Shown: positions 1 through 7,880, counted from the first letter of the stretch. The stretch is DNA of 36,197 bases from an uncultured Eubacteriales bacterium (GCA_949747515.1 CATKFO010000073.1:1-36197), one strand, 5' to 3'. Numbers and translations are program-made. Notes: a model not told the origin generated them from the letters alone.

Positions 1-388
1 GTATGCGGACATAGGCTTTTGCATCCTCTTCCCCTAAAGCCTCCAGCATTTTCGCCACCGAATGAATCATTCCACTTCGGCGCTCTTCGACCAAGGCTAT
101 GCCTTTTTCCGTCAGGCAAACAATGACCTGTCGGCTGTCCGAGGGGTCAGGGGTTCGTGTAATCATATCCTGTCCCTCTAAAGATTTCAGCATGGCCGCG
201 ACTCTCGCCGTGGTAAGCATAAGCGCCTTACTCATGTCTTTAGGATATGCCCGGTTTCCGTTTGCCGCCAGGTAATTTAACGCTAAAACCTCGCCCCTTG
301 CTATTTGTGACATGGTTCGCTCCATCTTGATTTGCGGCGCTGAGGCTCGCATATCTATAAGTTGTATCGCCAATTCAGTGTAGTCCAT
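1..388 (-). CDS. MarR family transcriptional regulator (partial, 3' end beyond window)
   Basis: The reverse strand from an ATG at 388 is open to the window edge (129 codons visible). It reads as a winged-helix MarR protein: an N-terminal dimerisation helix, a recognition region (KDMSKALMLTTARVAAMLKS, about residues 51-70) and the wing with the family's D-x-R motif (TPDPSDSRQVIVCLTEKG, about residues 78-95). MarR proteins are dimeric DNA-binding repressors, often of efflux or stress genes; the target is not visible here. The start at 388 is preferred because a consensus promoter lies just upstream and the protein then has normal MarR length. The same frame stays open to an ATG at 601, giving 71 extra codons that do not look like MarR and run through that promoter. 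Family confident, ligand and targets unknown. Confidence 0.85.
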   Translation of the reverse strand, partial: MDYTELAIQLIDMRASAPQIKMERTMSQIARGEVLALNYLAANGNRAYPKDMSKALMLTTARVAAMLKSLEGQDMITRTPDPSDSRQVIVCLTEKGIALVEERRSGMIHSVAKMLEALGEEDAKAYVRI

Positions 389-428
389 GTGTCGCTCATG
401 CCTTTCGGAATTACTAATTGCATTAGAT

Positions 429-457
429 ATATTAGCATAGATTATCGTCACTGTCAA
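429..457 (-). promoter_or_regulatory. sigma-70-type promoter for the marR gene
   Basis: On the minus strand TTGACA (452-457) and TAATAT (429-434) are separated by 17 bp, a near-perfect vegetative promoter. It would start transcription about 30 bp upstream of the ATG at 388. Confidence 0.8.
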
Positions 458-605
458 GGGGTAAGAAAAAAATTCATCGAAAATCTCAATGTAAAAGCTT
501 GTCATTGCAGACCAGATTTCCTGCCGGCGCCCTTCCTTCTTCAATGTGTTTAAAACACGCTTGAAATCATTTGATTTACGTAATATAAAGATGATAACCA
601 TAGAC

Positions 606-646
606 AAAAATCAGCAGTGTTATAAAATATTATCCCTGCTGATTTT
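606..646 (-). terminator. hairpin after the tnpV remnant
   Basis: The 11-nt arms AAAATCAGCAG and CTGCTGATTTT flank an 18-nt AT-rich loop. Read on the minus strand the stem directly follows the stop of the tnpV remnant (645-647) and ends in a T-rich stretch, so it was probably that gene's intrinsic terminator. It also separates the remnant from the marR transcription unit. Confidence 0.55.
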
Positions 647-1058
647 ACCTTTGCCTATAAATCAAGTCAACCTTTACAATTTCCATTGCTCTGTTTCCAA
701 TGTTATTCATAGCGCCTGCCCACGCCATTTGATGGCTGGCTTTGAGTTGCTCTGCCACGCCCTCACGCTCTTTCGTCTGCTTAACTAAACGAAAAAACAT
801 TTTTCCGCCTGCTCGTCAATGTCGGAAAGGTATCCGCTCCAATGTACCGCTTATGAGCAGAGTAGTGTAAATCACCTTTTTATGTTCTTTCAGATAGCGC
901 CTGTGCCGCTGTCCGCATACGCCGATGGGATTTGTTTCTTTTTCGGCGGGTTATGCAAGGTCAGGTAAATAATAATCCCGTTGCAATGTATAACTGATAC
1001 CTGTTTTTTCGTCAATAAAATGCCGTTTTATTTTGTAATCCTCAAATATGATTGATTT
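645..1058 (-). pseudogene. tnpV remnant (transposon-encoded TnpV family), disrupted
   Basis: Reverse-strand translation in stitched frames gives recognisable TnpV protein: DEKTGISYTLQRDYYLPDL, then PIGVCGQRHRRYLKEHKKV, IYTTLLISGTL, YLSDIDEQAEKMFFRLVKQ, and a tail with MNNIGNRAMEIV. TnpV is a small protein of unknown function carried by Tn4451/Tn4453-type and related clostridial elements. The gene is dead: an in-frame TAA at 951-953 follows YLPDLA, the frame shifts near 832 between SGTLE and GYLSDID, and it shifts again at the A-run near 800. The N-terminal boundary (about 1058) is approximate. No transposase or integrase gene survives beside it. Confidence 0.75.
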
Positions 1059-1170
1059 TCGCTTAAAATCCTCATTCTGACTGATTACAAAAGCATAATG
1101 GAGACAAATTCCTTACGAAACGTCTCCCTAGGGACGGCTTTGGGGTTATTTCCTGTTCATTATGAAACAC

Positions 1171-1206
1171 AATACATTGACAAAAAAACACTCAATGTAT
1201 TATAAC
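1171..1206 (+). promoter_or_regulatory. promoter overlapping a 10-bp inverted repeat, upstream of the XRE gene
   Basis: AATACATTGA (1171-1180) and TCAATGTATT (1192-1201) form a perfect 10-bp inverted repeat with an 11-nt spacer. The left arm contains a TTGACA -35 box (1177-1182), and a -10 box follows as TTATAA (1200-1205, spacing 17) or TATAAC (1201-1206, spacing 18). A palindrome over both boxes is what an autoregulated XRE repressor operator looks like. That regulatory reading is inference. Confidence 0.6.
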
Positions 1207-1332
1207 TTTTATATCAACGCTTACATAGTTTAATCCAAATCAGAGCTATACATTAACGATTTTTAGCTTATTTTGTCGAATCACAGGCTCGCCTAATTCC
1301 AAATGAAGAATTAAAAAGGTAAAATTTTCTTC

Positions 1333-1346
1333 GTTTGTGTTTGGAA
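1333..1346 (+). repeat. left copy of a 14-bp inverted repeat flanking the XRE/DUF6514-like cassette
   Basis: GTTTGTGTTTGGAA here is exactly the reverse complement of 1917-1930. The pair brackets the two-gene cassette. Confidence 0.6.
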
Positions 1347-1368
1347 AATGGTCTTTATGAGAGATTAT

Positions 1369-1626
1369 ATGACAGAACTTCTAAAGGAGGAGCTCCGAGT
1401 GCTTGCAATTAGAACAAGGGACCGACTGCAGCTTACTCAAAAAGAGATGGCGGAAAGACTTGAAATGAGCGAAAGTTCATATTCCGCTATTGAAACAGGC
1501 GCGTCGATGTGCGGAACATTGACAGCTATGCTCCTGCTTTTAGAGCATGAGGACGCGGATGTTTTCCTCAATGAATTGATGGTAAAGTTTGAAAAACAAC
1601 GAGAAGAGAAAATGCATACGGTATGA
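1369..1626 (+). CDS. XRE-type helix-turn-helix protein
   Basis: An 85-residue protein made almost entirely of an HTH_3 domain: helix 1 (ELRVLAIRTRDRLQ), then LTQKEMAERLEMSESSYSAI and ETGASMCGTL. Clostridial homologues I remember begin with a helix like MTELLKEELRVLAIRT, which supports the ATG at 1369; in-frame ATGs at 1348 and 1357 are alternatives. A GTG at 1399 has a perfect AAGGAGG eight bases upstream, but starting there would cut helix 1, and the purines may only reflect Lys-Glu-Glu codons. The gene overlaps the next one by four bases (ATGA), so the two are translationally coupled. It is probably a DNA-binding repressor that regulates its own operon through the palindrome at 1171-1201. 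Confidence 0.75.
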   Translation: MTELLKEELRVLAIRTRDRLQLTQKEMAERLEMSESSYSAIETGASMCGTLTAMLLLLEHEDADVFLNELMVKFEKQREEKMHTV

Positions 1627-1862
1627 CAATCACATACGAAATCACAGAAGAAACACATTCTGTTTTAAATAGCGTGCGCGTTTCTTATGGAATTGCAGCT
1701 TATACCAATGCAGACTTGAACGGGACTGTCGCTATTGTAGTTTCGGTAAAAGACATTACTTCCGACAAACAAAAGCTTACGGAATTCGTTCAAAAGTGTA
1801 ATCGACTGAAACTATCTTCGATCCATATCTATGACGCGATTGAAGACTTTCTAATCGATTAA
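1623..1862 (+). CDS. small conserved protein, DUF6514-like
   Basis: This 79-residue protein follows the XRE gene with an ATGA overlap. It contains SYGIAAY near residue 21, an acidic middle, and a C-terminal half with FVQKCNRLKLSSIHIYDAIE. That layout (SYGI, then CN-x-L-x-L-S-x-H-x-x-D-x-x-E-D) matches my memory of the small clostridial DUF6514 family, whose function is unknown. There is no signal peptide or membrane segment. Pairing with a small XRE protein is common, which suggests a partner or effector of the regulator. I see no toxin fold and do not call it a toxin-antitoxin pair. Confidence 0.6.
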   Translation: MTITYEITEETHSVLNSVRVSYGIAAYTNADLNGTVAIVVSVKDITSDKQKLTEFVQKCNRLKLSSIHIYDAIEDFLID

Positions 1863-1902
1863 TAAAATTTCCGCAACAGCAAGAAAGAAATACCTAAAAT
1901 TT

Positions 1903-2226
1903 TTATGAAAGGATAATTCCAAACACAAACATTTCTTGCTTTCCTCTGTTCATACTTCGACCTGTATAGATGGTCTTTCTTTTTATGTTCCGCGCGTTTT
2001 TGCCGCTTCTATCCCTATTTCTGTCTAGGTAATATATAAAATCTCTTTCAAGTTGGCTTACGGCTGCAAAAATAATCGTATGAATTGTCCCGACTGCGTA
2101 GCAGTATCATTTTTCAAGGTTTGACCGCCTTGTGTTCTTATTGCCGCACTTATCAATAAATATCTTCTCTACTTCAATCTGTCCCATAGAAACTTCTTGT
2201 CTTTCGTTACCTTGCTTTTTATAAAA
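1903..2226 (-). pseudogene. serine recombinase (resolvase family) remnant with internal deletion
   Basis: One reverse-strand frame runs from 2226 to a TAA at 1903-1905. It begins like a resolvase after loss of its N-terminus (FYKKQGNERQEVSMGQIEVE, then KIFIDKCGNKNTRRSNLEK), hits an in-frame TGA, and resumes with the late part of the catalytic domain (FAAVSQLERDFI and an Arg/Lys-rich stretch ending YTGRSMNRGK). The N-terminal segment with the catalytic serine, and roughly 50-60 central residues including the conserved arginines, are gone, so it cannot be active. Intact members cut and rejoin DNA through a phosphoserine intermediate. It is a second mobile-element scar beside tnpV. Confidence 0.75.
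1917..1930 (-). repeat. right copy of the 14-bp inverted repeat
   Basis: TTCCAAACACAAAC is the exact reverse complement of 1333-1346. It lies inside the 3' end of the recombinase remnant. Confidence 0.6.
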
Positions 2227-2263
2227 CCGCTGAAACATTCAAATTCCTGTTTTTTATACACAC

Positions 2264-4930
2264 TTATTCTATAAGGCCATATTTTACCTTAATGCGATCC
2301 AATTTCTCAAGCATCGGTTCGGCGATAAACCACAAAAACATAGCCGTGCTTGCTCCGTGAACACAATCCATTGGAAAGCCGGCAATATAATACGCGGCTA
2401 GTATTCTGGGTGTCAACGAACCTCCTCCCCATATAAGCGCGGACGTAGGATTCATAATCCCCCCGTAAATCAATATCGCGCAAACGATTCCAAAAATACA
2501 AAGAGATGTACGCGTGCGCCGAATCCAACCTTTACGATATAATACTCCCGCGATAAATCCGATTATACCCATCGCAAACATTTGCCAAGGAGTCCACGGT
2601 CCCTGAGAAAAAAGTATGTTTGAAACCAACATTGTAACAGAACCTACAAGAAATCCGGTTTCTCCTCCAAACGCAACTCCCGATATTATAGTCATAGCCA
2701 AGACGGGCTTAAACTGCGGCAGCATAAAAAACGCGGCTCTTCCTGCAATAGCCAACGCGCACAAAGTCGACACAATCGCAAGCTCTCTGGCCTTGGGACG
2801 TCGCCCCTCAAATATCATAAAGAACGGGATCATGCACTCTACGAGAATGAGAAGCGCGGTAATATAGTATTGCTTACGGTCAATATAAACAATCCCGACA
2901 AACAGCGTTATAGGAACTGCCAATAAAACCAACGCCGCGGACGCCGCCGTTCTCCTCGACAGCTTTCTTCGTTCTCTCGGTTCCTGGGCGAACGCGGTCT
3001 GAAAGGACTTACGGCTTAAAAATACGGTCGCAAAAATCAGGCTTAAAATAAGCGCTCCGTAAATAATCAGCTGATCCGCTCCACGATCGTTTATTCCTCC
3101 GCTATCAATCATTTGGCTAAGTTTCTCAGTTTTTAATGAATAAACAAAAATATAGATCGAAATCGCTATGAAAGATATTCCGCAAAATCGTCTCCAAAGA
3201 GGAAGCGGCTTTAATTTTTTTTCATTCTGAAGCGCCTCAACGTTATCCGCAAATTTATTATATACGTCGCCGCTCGGCAAACTGTGCTCGACGAGTTCCG
3301 TTATTTCTCCTCCTATCGCCTGTATTACGTCTTCCGCGACCACGGCGCCGGGAATTATTCCTCTCGCAATACGCGCCGCCGAGGTAGTATAAAAATTATT
3401 GTCTAAAAAAAACTCGCGAGGAGTTCCCTCCGAAACGATAGATCCGTCAAAGAATAACGCGCACCTATCGGCTCGGCGGGCGCAAAACTCGACGTCGTGA
3501 CTGACGGTTATTACGCACGTTCCCCGATCCAACAGTTTTTCTATAATGCCGGCAAACTCTTCTTTGAATACGGCGTCCATTCCCTTCGTAGGTTCGTCGA
3601 GAAGCAGTACGTCTGGGTTTAGCAAAAGAAGCTTCGCCAACGCGGCTCTCTGCATCTCGCCGCCGGAAAGATCGTAAGGATGTCTGTTTTCAAGTCCTCG
3701 CAAGCGGCAGAGGCTTATAATATCCTGAATTCTATTTTTTCTTTCGTCCTTGGGGACGTCGCTTAAAGCGCCGGCGGCTTCAATATCTTCTGCAACTGTC
3801 TTTTTTTCAAATAAGGTTTGCGGATTCTGAGGCAAAAGGCAGACGCGCCCTTCCCTCTTAACTCTGCCTCTGTACGGTTTATACAGTCCAGACAGTATTT
3901 TAAGAGTCGTCGATTTTCCCGCTCCGTTTCCGCCGAGAATGCATAGATGCTCTCCCGCCCGGGCTGAAACGGTTGCTCCGCGTAAAACGTCGGCTTGTCC
4001 CTTTTCATATCGAAACCACGCGTCGTCCGCCTCAATCAAAGTTTTTCCAAGTACGCGGGGCTTACTTTGCGGAACTGGATTCAATTCCATGTTTTCAGAC
4101 CCGTCGACGTATTCGCTCAAAAATTTTCTTCCCTCGCTTACGGAAACGGGACATTCAAGATTGGTGTTTACCGAACCCCATATTCTCATAGCGGCGGGCA
4201 TTGATGAAAACATTTCGCAGTCGTTCGCTTTTAGGGCTTTTCCTATATTCGCCGCATCTCCGCAGAAAGAAATTCGGCCCCGCTCCATAACGGCGGCTCT
4301 CGTCGCCAACGGTAGAGCTTCCTCGAGGCGATGTTCAGTCATAATCACCGTAACGCCGAGCTCACGGTTGATACGCGTAAGAACTGAGAAAAAATCCGCT
4401 GCTGCGATAGGGTCAAGAGAACTGGTAGGCTCGTCGAGAATAAGCAGCTCTGGCTGCATAACCATAATTGAAGCTAAATTAAGGAGCTGTTTCTGCCCGC
4501 CTGAAAGCTCGTCTACGTTTTTGTAAAACCAGCCTTCTAGGCCGAAGAAAGCCGCAGTCTCCGCCGCTCTCCTTCTTATAGTAGGAGTATCGTACCCTAA
4601 GTTTTCCAGTCCGAAAGCAAGCTCATGCCATACCTTATCGGTAACTATCTGGTCGTCCGGGGACTGCATAACAAAACCGATCTTAGCGGCGGCGTCTCTA
4701 TCGCTCAGTTCTGCTATCGGCTTCCCGTCGAAAAATACGTTTCCTTTTAATATGCCGTGCGGCTTGAGCTGAGGTTTAATATTCCGAAGCAGCGTCGATT
4801 TTCCGCATCCGGATCGACCGCAAAGTATAAAGAAATCGCCCGCGCCGACAGACAGAGAGAGTTTGTCCAGAACCGGGATATTTGTTTCCGGATAATAAAA
4901 AGTCAGATTTTCGATCTTAAGTATTTCCAT
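2264..4930 (-). CDS. ECF transporter fusion: two ABC ATPase domains plus a membrane S-type domain
   Basis: An 888-residue protein. ATPase domain 1 has Walker A GRSGCGKST (38-46), a Q-loop at MQSPDDQ, signature LSGGQKQ and Walker B LLILDEPTSSLD; domain 2 has GGNGAGKST (about 345), LSGGEMQR and LLLDEPTKGMD. After about residue 580 come membrane segments and an S-component-like domain (GRAAFFMLPQFKPV, QGPWTPWQMFAMG). EcfA and EcfA' are normally separate genes and the S component a third, so this fuses three subunits; only EcfT is separate and lies just upstream, overlapping by 28 bp. ATG 4930 is chosen over the ATG at 4972 because GAGGAG precedes it at normal spacing. ATP hydrolysis would drive vitamin uptake. 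The leader riboswitch points to cobalamin or a precursor; the S-domain substrate is not proven. Confidence 0.85.
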   Translation of the reverse strand: MEILKIENLTFYYPETNIPVLDKLSLSVGAGDFFILCGRSGCGKSTLLRNIKPQLKPHGILKGNVFFDGKPIAELSDRDAAAKIGFVMQSPDDQIVTDKVWHELAFGLENLGYDTPTIRRRAAETAAFFGLEGWFYKNVDELSGGQKQLLNLASIMVMQPELLILDEPTSSLDPIAAADFFSVLTRINRELGVTVIMTEHRLEEALPLATRAAVMERGRISFCGDAANIGKALKANDCEMFSSMPAAMRIWGSVNTNLECPVSVSEGRKFLSEYVDGSENMELNPVPQSKPRVLGKTLIEADDAWFRYEKGQADVLRGATVSARAGEHLCILGGNGAGKSTTLKILSGLYKPYRGRVKREGRVCLLPQNPQTLFEKKTVAEDIEAAGALSDVPKDERKNRIQDIISLCRLRGLENRHPYDLSGGEMQRAALAKLLLLNPDVLLLDEPTKGMDAVFKEEFAGIIEKLLDRGTCVITVSHDVEFCARRADRCALFFDGSIVSEGTPREFFLDNNFYTTSAARIARGIIPGAVVAEDVIQAIGGEITELVEHSLPSGDVYNKFADNVEALQNEKKLKPLPLWRRFCGISFIAISIYIFVYSLKTEKLSQMIDSGGINDRGADQLIIYGALILSLIFATVFLSRKSFQTAFAQEPRERRKLSRRTAASAALVLLAVPITLFVGIVYIDRKQYYITALLILVECMIPFFMIFEGRRPKARELAIVSTLCALAIAGRAAFFMLPQFKPVLAMTIISGVAFGGETGFLVGSVTMLVSNILFSQGPWTPWQMFAMGIIGFIAGVLYRKGWIRRTRTSLCIFGIVCAILIYGGIMNPTSALIWGGGSLTPRILAAYYIAGFPMDCVHGASTAMFLWFIAEPMLEKLDRIKVKYGLIE

Positions 4931-5799
4931 TTTCTCTCCTCTATGACGTCGACTACTATCGGAGTCATACATATTCCTAAATAAACAATCTGAAAACTTA
5001 CGTTCAGTGGATCTATCGCGGCTCCCCTTATACTTGGAAAATATCTCCAGTATAGTCCTCCGGATATGCTTCCGCTAAAAAGGTAAAATCCGCAAAGAGC
5101 AAGAAAACATAAAACATATTTATCCCTATCGCAAAGCGTATATATTGAAAACGCAGTTCTGCCGGAAAGACCGTATCCTCTGCTCTTCATACTATCCGAG
5201 GCGTCGACGGCGTTTTCAAGAGCCCACGTCGTCGTAACGGAAAAACATGAACAAGCGTTTTTTATACGTTTTATAATTCCGACTCCTGATTTTTCAACGC
5301 CCATTCCTTCCCGCGCTTCGCGCGCAAGCAAAAATTGAGTCTTGAATTTTGGAACGAATCTAAGCGCCATACTTAAAATAAGAGACGTCGCGGGAATGAT
5401 ACGTCCGAACAAATATGTAAATTTATCCGACGTCATAATTTCCGAGTAACAACCGAACCAAAAAAGAACGGCGGACAGCATAACCGCGGCTGACAATCCG
5501 TATAAAACGCTTTCAAGAGTGACGGAATTTCCAGTCGGCAGACGAAAAAGCGTTATCGCGCCCTTGTGATTAAACGCCGGGTTGATAACGGCGGCCGCAA
5601 ACGCAGTCGGCAAAGCGTATCTAATCGATAGGCGAGCCGCTTTTCTCCCTTTTAAACGCGCGTAATAAATAACGGCGCATACAAGCGATATCAGCTGACA
5701 GCACGGGTGCGCTAAAAACATTGTAAAGCCGATCGTCAATCCAAAAAAAATAAAATTAACGACGGGGTGGTAGGATGCAAAAGCGTCGCGTTCCTTCAA
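4903..5799 (-). CDS. ecfT: ECF transporter transmembrane subunit EcfT (CbiQ family)
   Basis: A 298-residue membrane protein with hydrophobic segments at the N-terminus (FIFFGLTIGFTMFLAH), the middle and the C-terminal third. The cytoplasmic coupling region carries the two small-residue/Arg/Gly motifs typical of EcfT (AREAREGMG and DSMKSRGYG), which dock on the two ATPases. The start is TTG at 5799, preceded by GGGAGG about nine bases upstream; the next start would delete the first helix. It is the first gene of the operon and overlaps the fused ATPase/S gene. It would form the scaffold linking ATP hydrolysis to toppling of the S domain in the membrane. Confidence 0.85.
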   Translation of the reverse strand: MKERDAFASYHPVVNFIFFGLTIGFTMFLAHPCCQLISLVCAVIYYARLKGRKAARLSIRYALPTAFAAAVINPAFNHKGAITLFRLPTGNSVTLESVLYGLSAAVMLSAVLFWFGCYSEIMTSDKFTYLFGRIIPATSLILSMALRFVPKFKTQFLLAREAREGMGVEKSGVGIIKRIKNACSCFSVTTTWALENAVDASDSMKSRGYGLSGRTAFSIYTLCDRDKYVLCFLALCGFYLFSGSISGGLYWRYFPSIRGAAIDPLNVSFQIVYLGICMTPIVVDVIEERKWKYLRSKI

Positions 5800-5933
5800 T
5801 TCGATCTACCTCCCAATTCTTCATTCGATTTTATCGCGCCGTATCGGCGATATTATTTACTACTCCAACCGCATTTCCAAATGAAAAATACGTATTTTAT
5901 TTAGTAAGATATAAAAATAAAAAGAGCGATGAC

Positions 5934-6145
5934 CTCAAAGCAGTCCTGTTCTTTGACATTCGTCCGCACTTTTCACGCCCAATAGTGTTTAATCTTTTGA
6001 AAGCACGGCGATTTCCGAATTATGACGCGAGACGCCGCTTTATAAAAACAAAGAACGATTCTCATTATCAAATACAGTAACGGCGGTTGTTCCGGACTCG
6101 AACCGGATTCCTTTTACATTTACTCAGATAACAACTTTTCAAACC
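5934..6145 (-). ncRNA. cobalamin riboswitch (somewhat divergent) in the ECF operon leader
   Basis: Read on the minus strand the leader has the ordered landmarks of a B12 riboswitch: AAAAGGAA (6109-6116), a CCGG-TTCGAGT-CCGG hairpin where the consensus has GGTG-x-x-AATCC, then AACAACCGCC and ACTGTA (6073-6078), and GAG (6061-6063). Farther on come CACTATTGGG (5978-5987, a weak match to GCCACTG) and GTCAAAGAACAGGACTGC (5940-5957, in the place of the B12 box). A consensus promoter lies upstream and ecfT downstream. Several core bases deviate, for example GGTT for GGTG, so ligand affinity is uncertain. The expression platform is unclear; a T-rich run follows at about 5907-5926. Confidence 0.7.
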
Positions 6146-6180
6146 GTACTTTCATTGTACTATTAAATTTTATATACTAT

Positions 6181-6209
6181 ATATTACAGTTTTCCCATCG
6201 TTTTGTCAA
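6181..6209 (-). promoter_or_regulatory. promoter of the riboswitch-ecfT operon
   Basis: On the minus strand TTGACA (6204-6209) and TAATAT (6181-6186) are 17 bp apart. Transcription would start near 6174 and give a leader of about 375 nt before the TTG start of ecfT. Confidence 0.75.
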
Positions 6210-6337
6210 GAGCCGACCGTATTATACGCGCCTTCACCGCCGTTTATATGCGGCTATATTTTGAATTTACGTTGCCCGTCAGTTTGCCAATAATCTTTAT
6301 TCGCCGCTCTGCATATAGCTTTTTCACTCGATATTAC

Positions 6338-6366
6338 TTGACATATCGGCTCATTAGCGGTATTAT
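6338..6366 (+). promoter_or_regulatory. purB promoter
   Basis: TTGACA (6338-6343), 17 bp, TATTAT (6361-6366). The start codon of purB is 43 bp downstream of the -10 box, so the leader is too short for a purine riboswitch. Confidence 0.75.
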
Positions 6367-6408
6367 TAAATAGAAACTAAAAATAAGGTTGGCGAAAGGA
6401 TACTACGA

Positions 6409-7845
6409 ATGGAACAGAATAAAAACGCATACCTCTCACCGTTGTCCACGCGATACGCAGGTAAGGATATGCAGTACGTTTTTTCCGAAGAATTTAAATT
6501 CAGAACATGGCGCAAACTTTGGATCGCCCTTGCGCGCGCCGAGCATAAGCTTGGTTTAAACGTTACGGAAGAGCAAATCGCGGAGCTTGAATCTCATTGC
6601 GACGATATTAACTACGATGTAGCCGAGGCTCGTGAAAAAGAGGTCAGACACGACGTAATGAGCCACGTTTACGCATACGGACGTCAGTGTCCTAAAGCGG
6701 AAGGCATAATACATCTCGGAGCCACAAGCTGCTACGTAGGCGACAACACGGACGTAATAACGCTTCGCGAGGCTTCGCATATTATAATGAAAAAAGCGGC
6801 TCAGGTCGTTAAAAACCTCGCCGATTTCGCAGAAAAATATAAATCTGTTCCGTGCCTTGCATATACGCATCTTCAGCCCGCGCAGCTAACTACGGTAGGC
6901 AAACGCGCTACTCTCTGGATGAACGAGCTTATCATGGATATGGAAGAGCTGGAATTCCGTTTGTCCAAGCTGAAGCTGCTCGGTTCAAAGGGGACTACGG
7001 GAACTCAGGCAAGCTTTATGGAGCTTTTCGAGGGAGACGAAGACAAGGTCCGACGCCTTGAGGATCTAATCGCTGAAGAAATGGGATTCGACGGATGCGT
7101 CCCGGTATCAGGTCAAACATATTCCCGCAAAGTCGACGCATACTTCCTTTCAGCGCTGTCGGGATTCGCGCAGAGCGCGTGCAAATTCTCAAACGATATG
7201 CGTATTCTTCAATCCTTCGAAGAAATGGAGGAACCGTTTGAAAGCAGTCAGATCGGATCGTCTGCTATGCCTTATAAGAGAAATCCTATGCGCTGCGAAC
7301 GCATATCCGCTCTGGCCAGATACGTTATCGCCGATTCCGTCAACCCGGGACTGACGGCCTCCGTACAGTGGTTTGAGAGAACGCTCGACGACAGCGCGAA
7401 CAAACGTATTTCCGTATCCGAAGCGTTCCTCGCGGTCGACGCTATACTTAACATATATATAAACGTTACCGGAGGACTGGTGGTTTACGAGCGCGTTATA
7501 AGACGGCGTATAATGGAGAAGCTTCCCTTTATGGCCACGGAAAACATCATGATGGAATCCGTAAAGCGAGGCGGCGACAGACAGGAGCTTCACGAGGTTA
7601 TCAGAGTTCATTCTCACGCGGCCGCCGCTAAAGTCAAGCTAGAGGGCGGAGAATGCGATCTTATAGATCGCCTTGCCTCCGACGAGCATATTCTGCTTAA
7701 CCGCGACGAAATAGAGGCCGAGCTTGATCCTTCAAAATTCATAGGGCGCGCTCCTTCGCAAACGGAAGAATTTGTTCGCGACGTCGCTATTCCCATGATT
7801 GAAAAGTATTACGAAGGAAAAGCTGGGGACGAACTCTCCATATAA
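6409..7845 (+). CDS. purB: adenylosuccinate lyase
   Basis: A 478-residue member of the fumarase/aspartase superfamily. It carries the signature GSSAMPYKRNPMRCE at about residues 283-297, which includes the mobile catalytic loop serine, plus the conserved HLGATSCYVGDN and THLQPAQLTTVGKR segments that form the active site in the tetramer. The enzyme acts twice in cytoplasmic purine synthesis: SAICAR to AICAR, and adenylosuccinate to AMP, each releasing fumarate. Length is normal for the clostridial form. GAAAGG precedes the ATG. It stands alone between its own promoter and a terminator, divergent from the ECF operon. Confidence 0.95.
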   Translation: MEQNKNAYLSPLSTRYAGKDMQYVFSEEFKFRTWRKLWIALARAEHKLGLNVTEEQIAELESHCDDINYDVAEAREKEVRHDVMSHVYAYGRQCPKAEGIIHLGATSCYVGDNTDVITLREASHIIMKKAAQVVKNLADFAEKYKSVPCLAYTHLQPAQLTTVGKRATLWMNELIMDMEELEFRLSKLKLLGSKGTTGTQASFMELFEGDEDKVRRLEDLIAEEMGFDGCVPVSGQTYSRKVDAYFLSALSGFAQSACKFSNDMRILQSFEEMEEPFESSQIGSSAMPYKRNPMRCERISALARYVIADSVNPGLTASVQWFERTLDDSANKRISVSEAFLAVDAILNIYINVTGGLVVYERVIRRRIMEKLPFMATENIMMESVKRGGDRQELHEVIRVHSHAAAAKVKLEGGECDLIDRLASDEHILLNRDEIEAELDPSKFIGRAPSQTEEFVRDVAIPMIEKYYEGKAGDELSI

Positions 7846-7880
7846 ACGAATTTTGCTTTAAATACTAACGCTGCATTATC

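Noticed and set aside
362..788. Two plus-strand frames of 63 and 80 codons
   Set aside because: They lie opposite the marR upstream region and the tnpV remnant, have no ribosome sites and resemble nothing.
1369..1862. XRE plus small protein as a toxin-antitoxin system
   Set aside because: The second protein shows no toxin fold, and this regulator/DUF pair is common in Clostridia without toxin evidence.
3939..4526. 195-codon plus-strand frame
   Set aside because: It is antisense to the first and second ATPase domains of the ECF fusion, whose motifs are intact on the other strand.
6081..6115. T-arm-like hairpin resembling the 3' end of a tRNA or an attachment site
   Set aside because: There is no room for D and anticodon arms, and no matching acceptor strand. 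The whole context fits a cobalamin riboswitch better.
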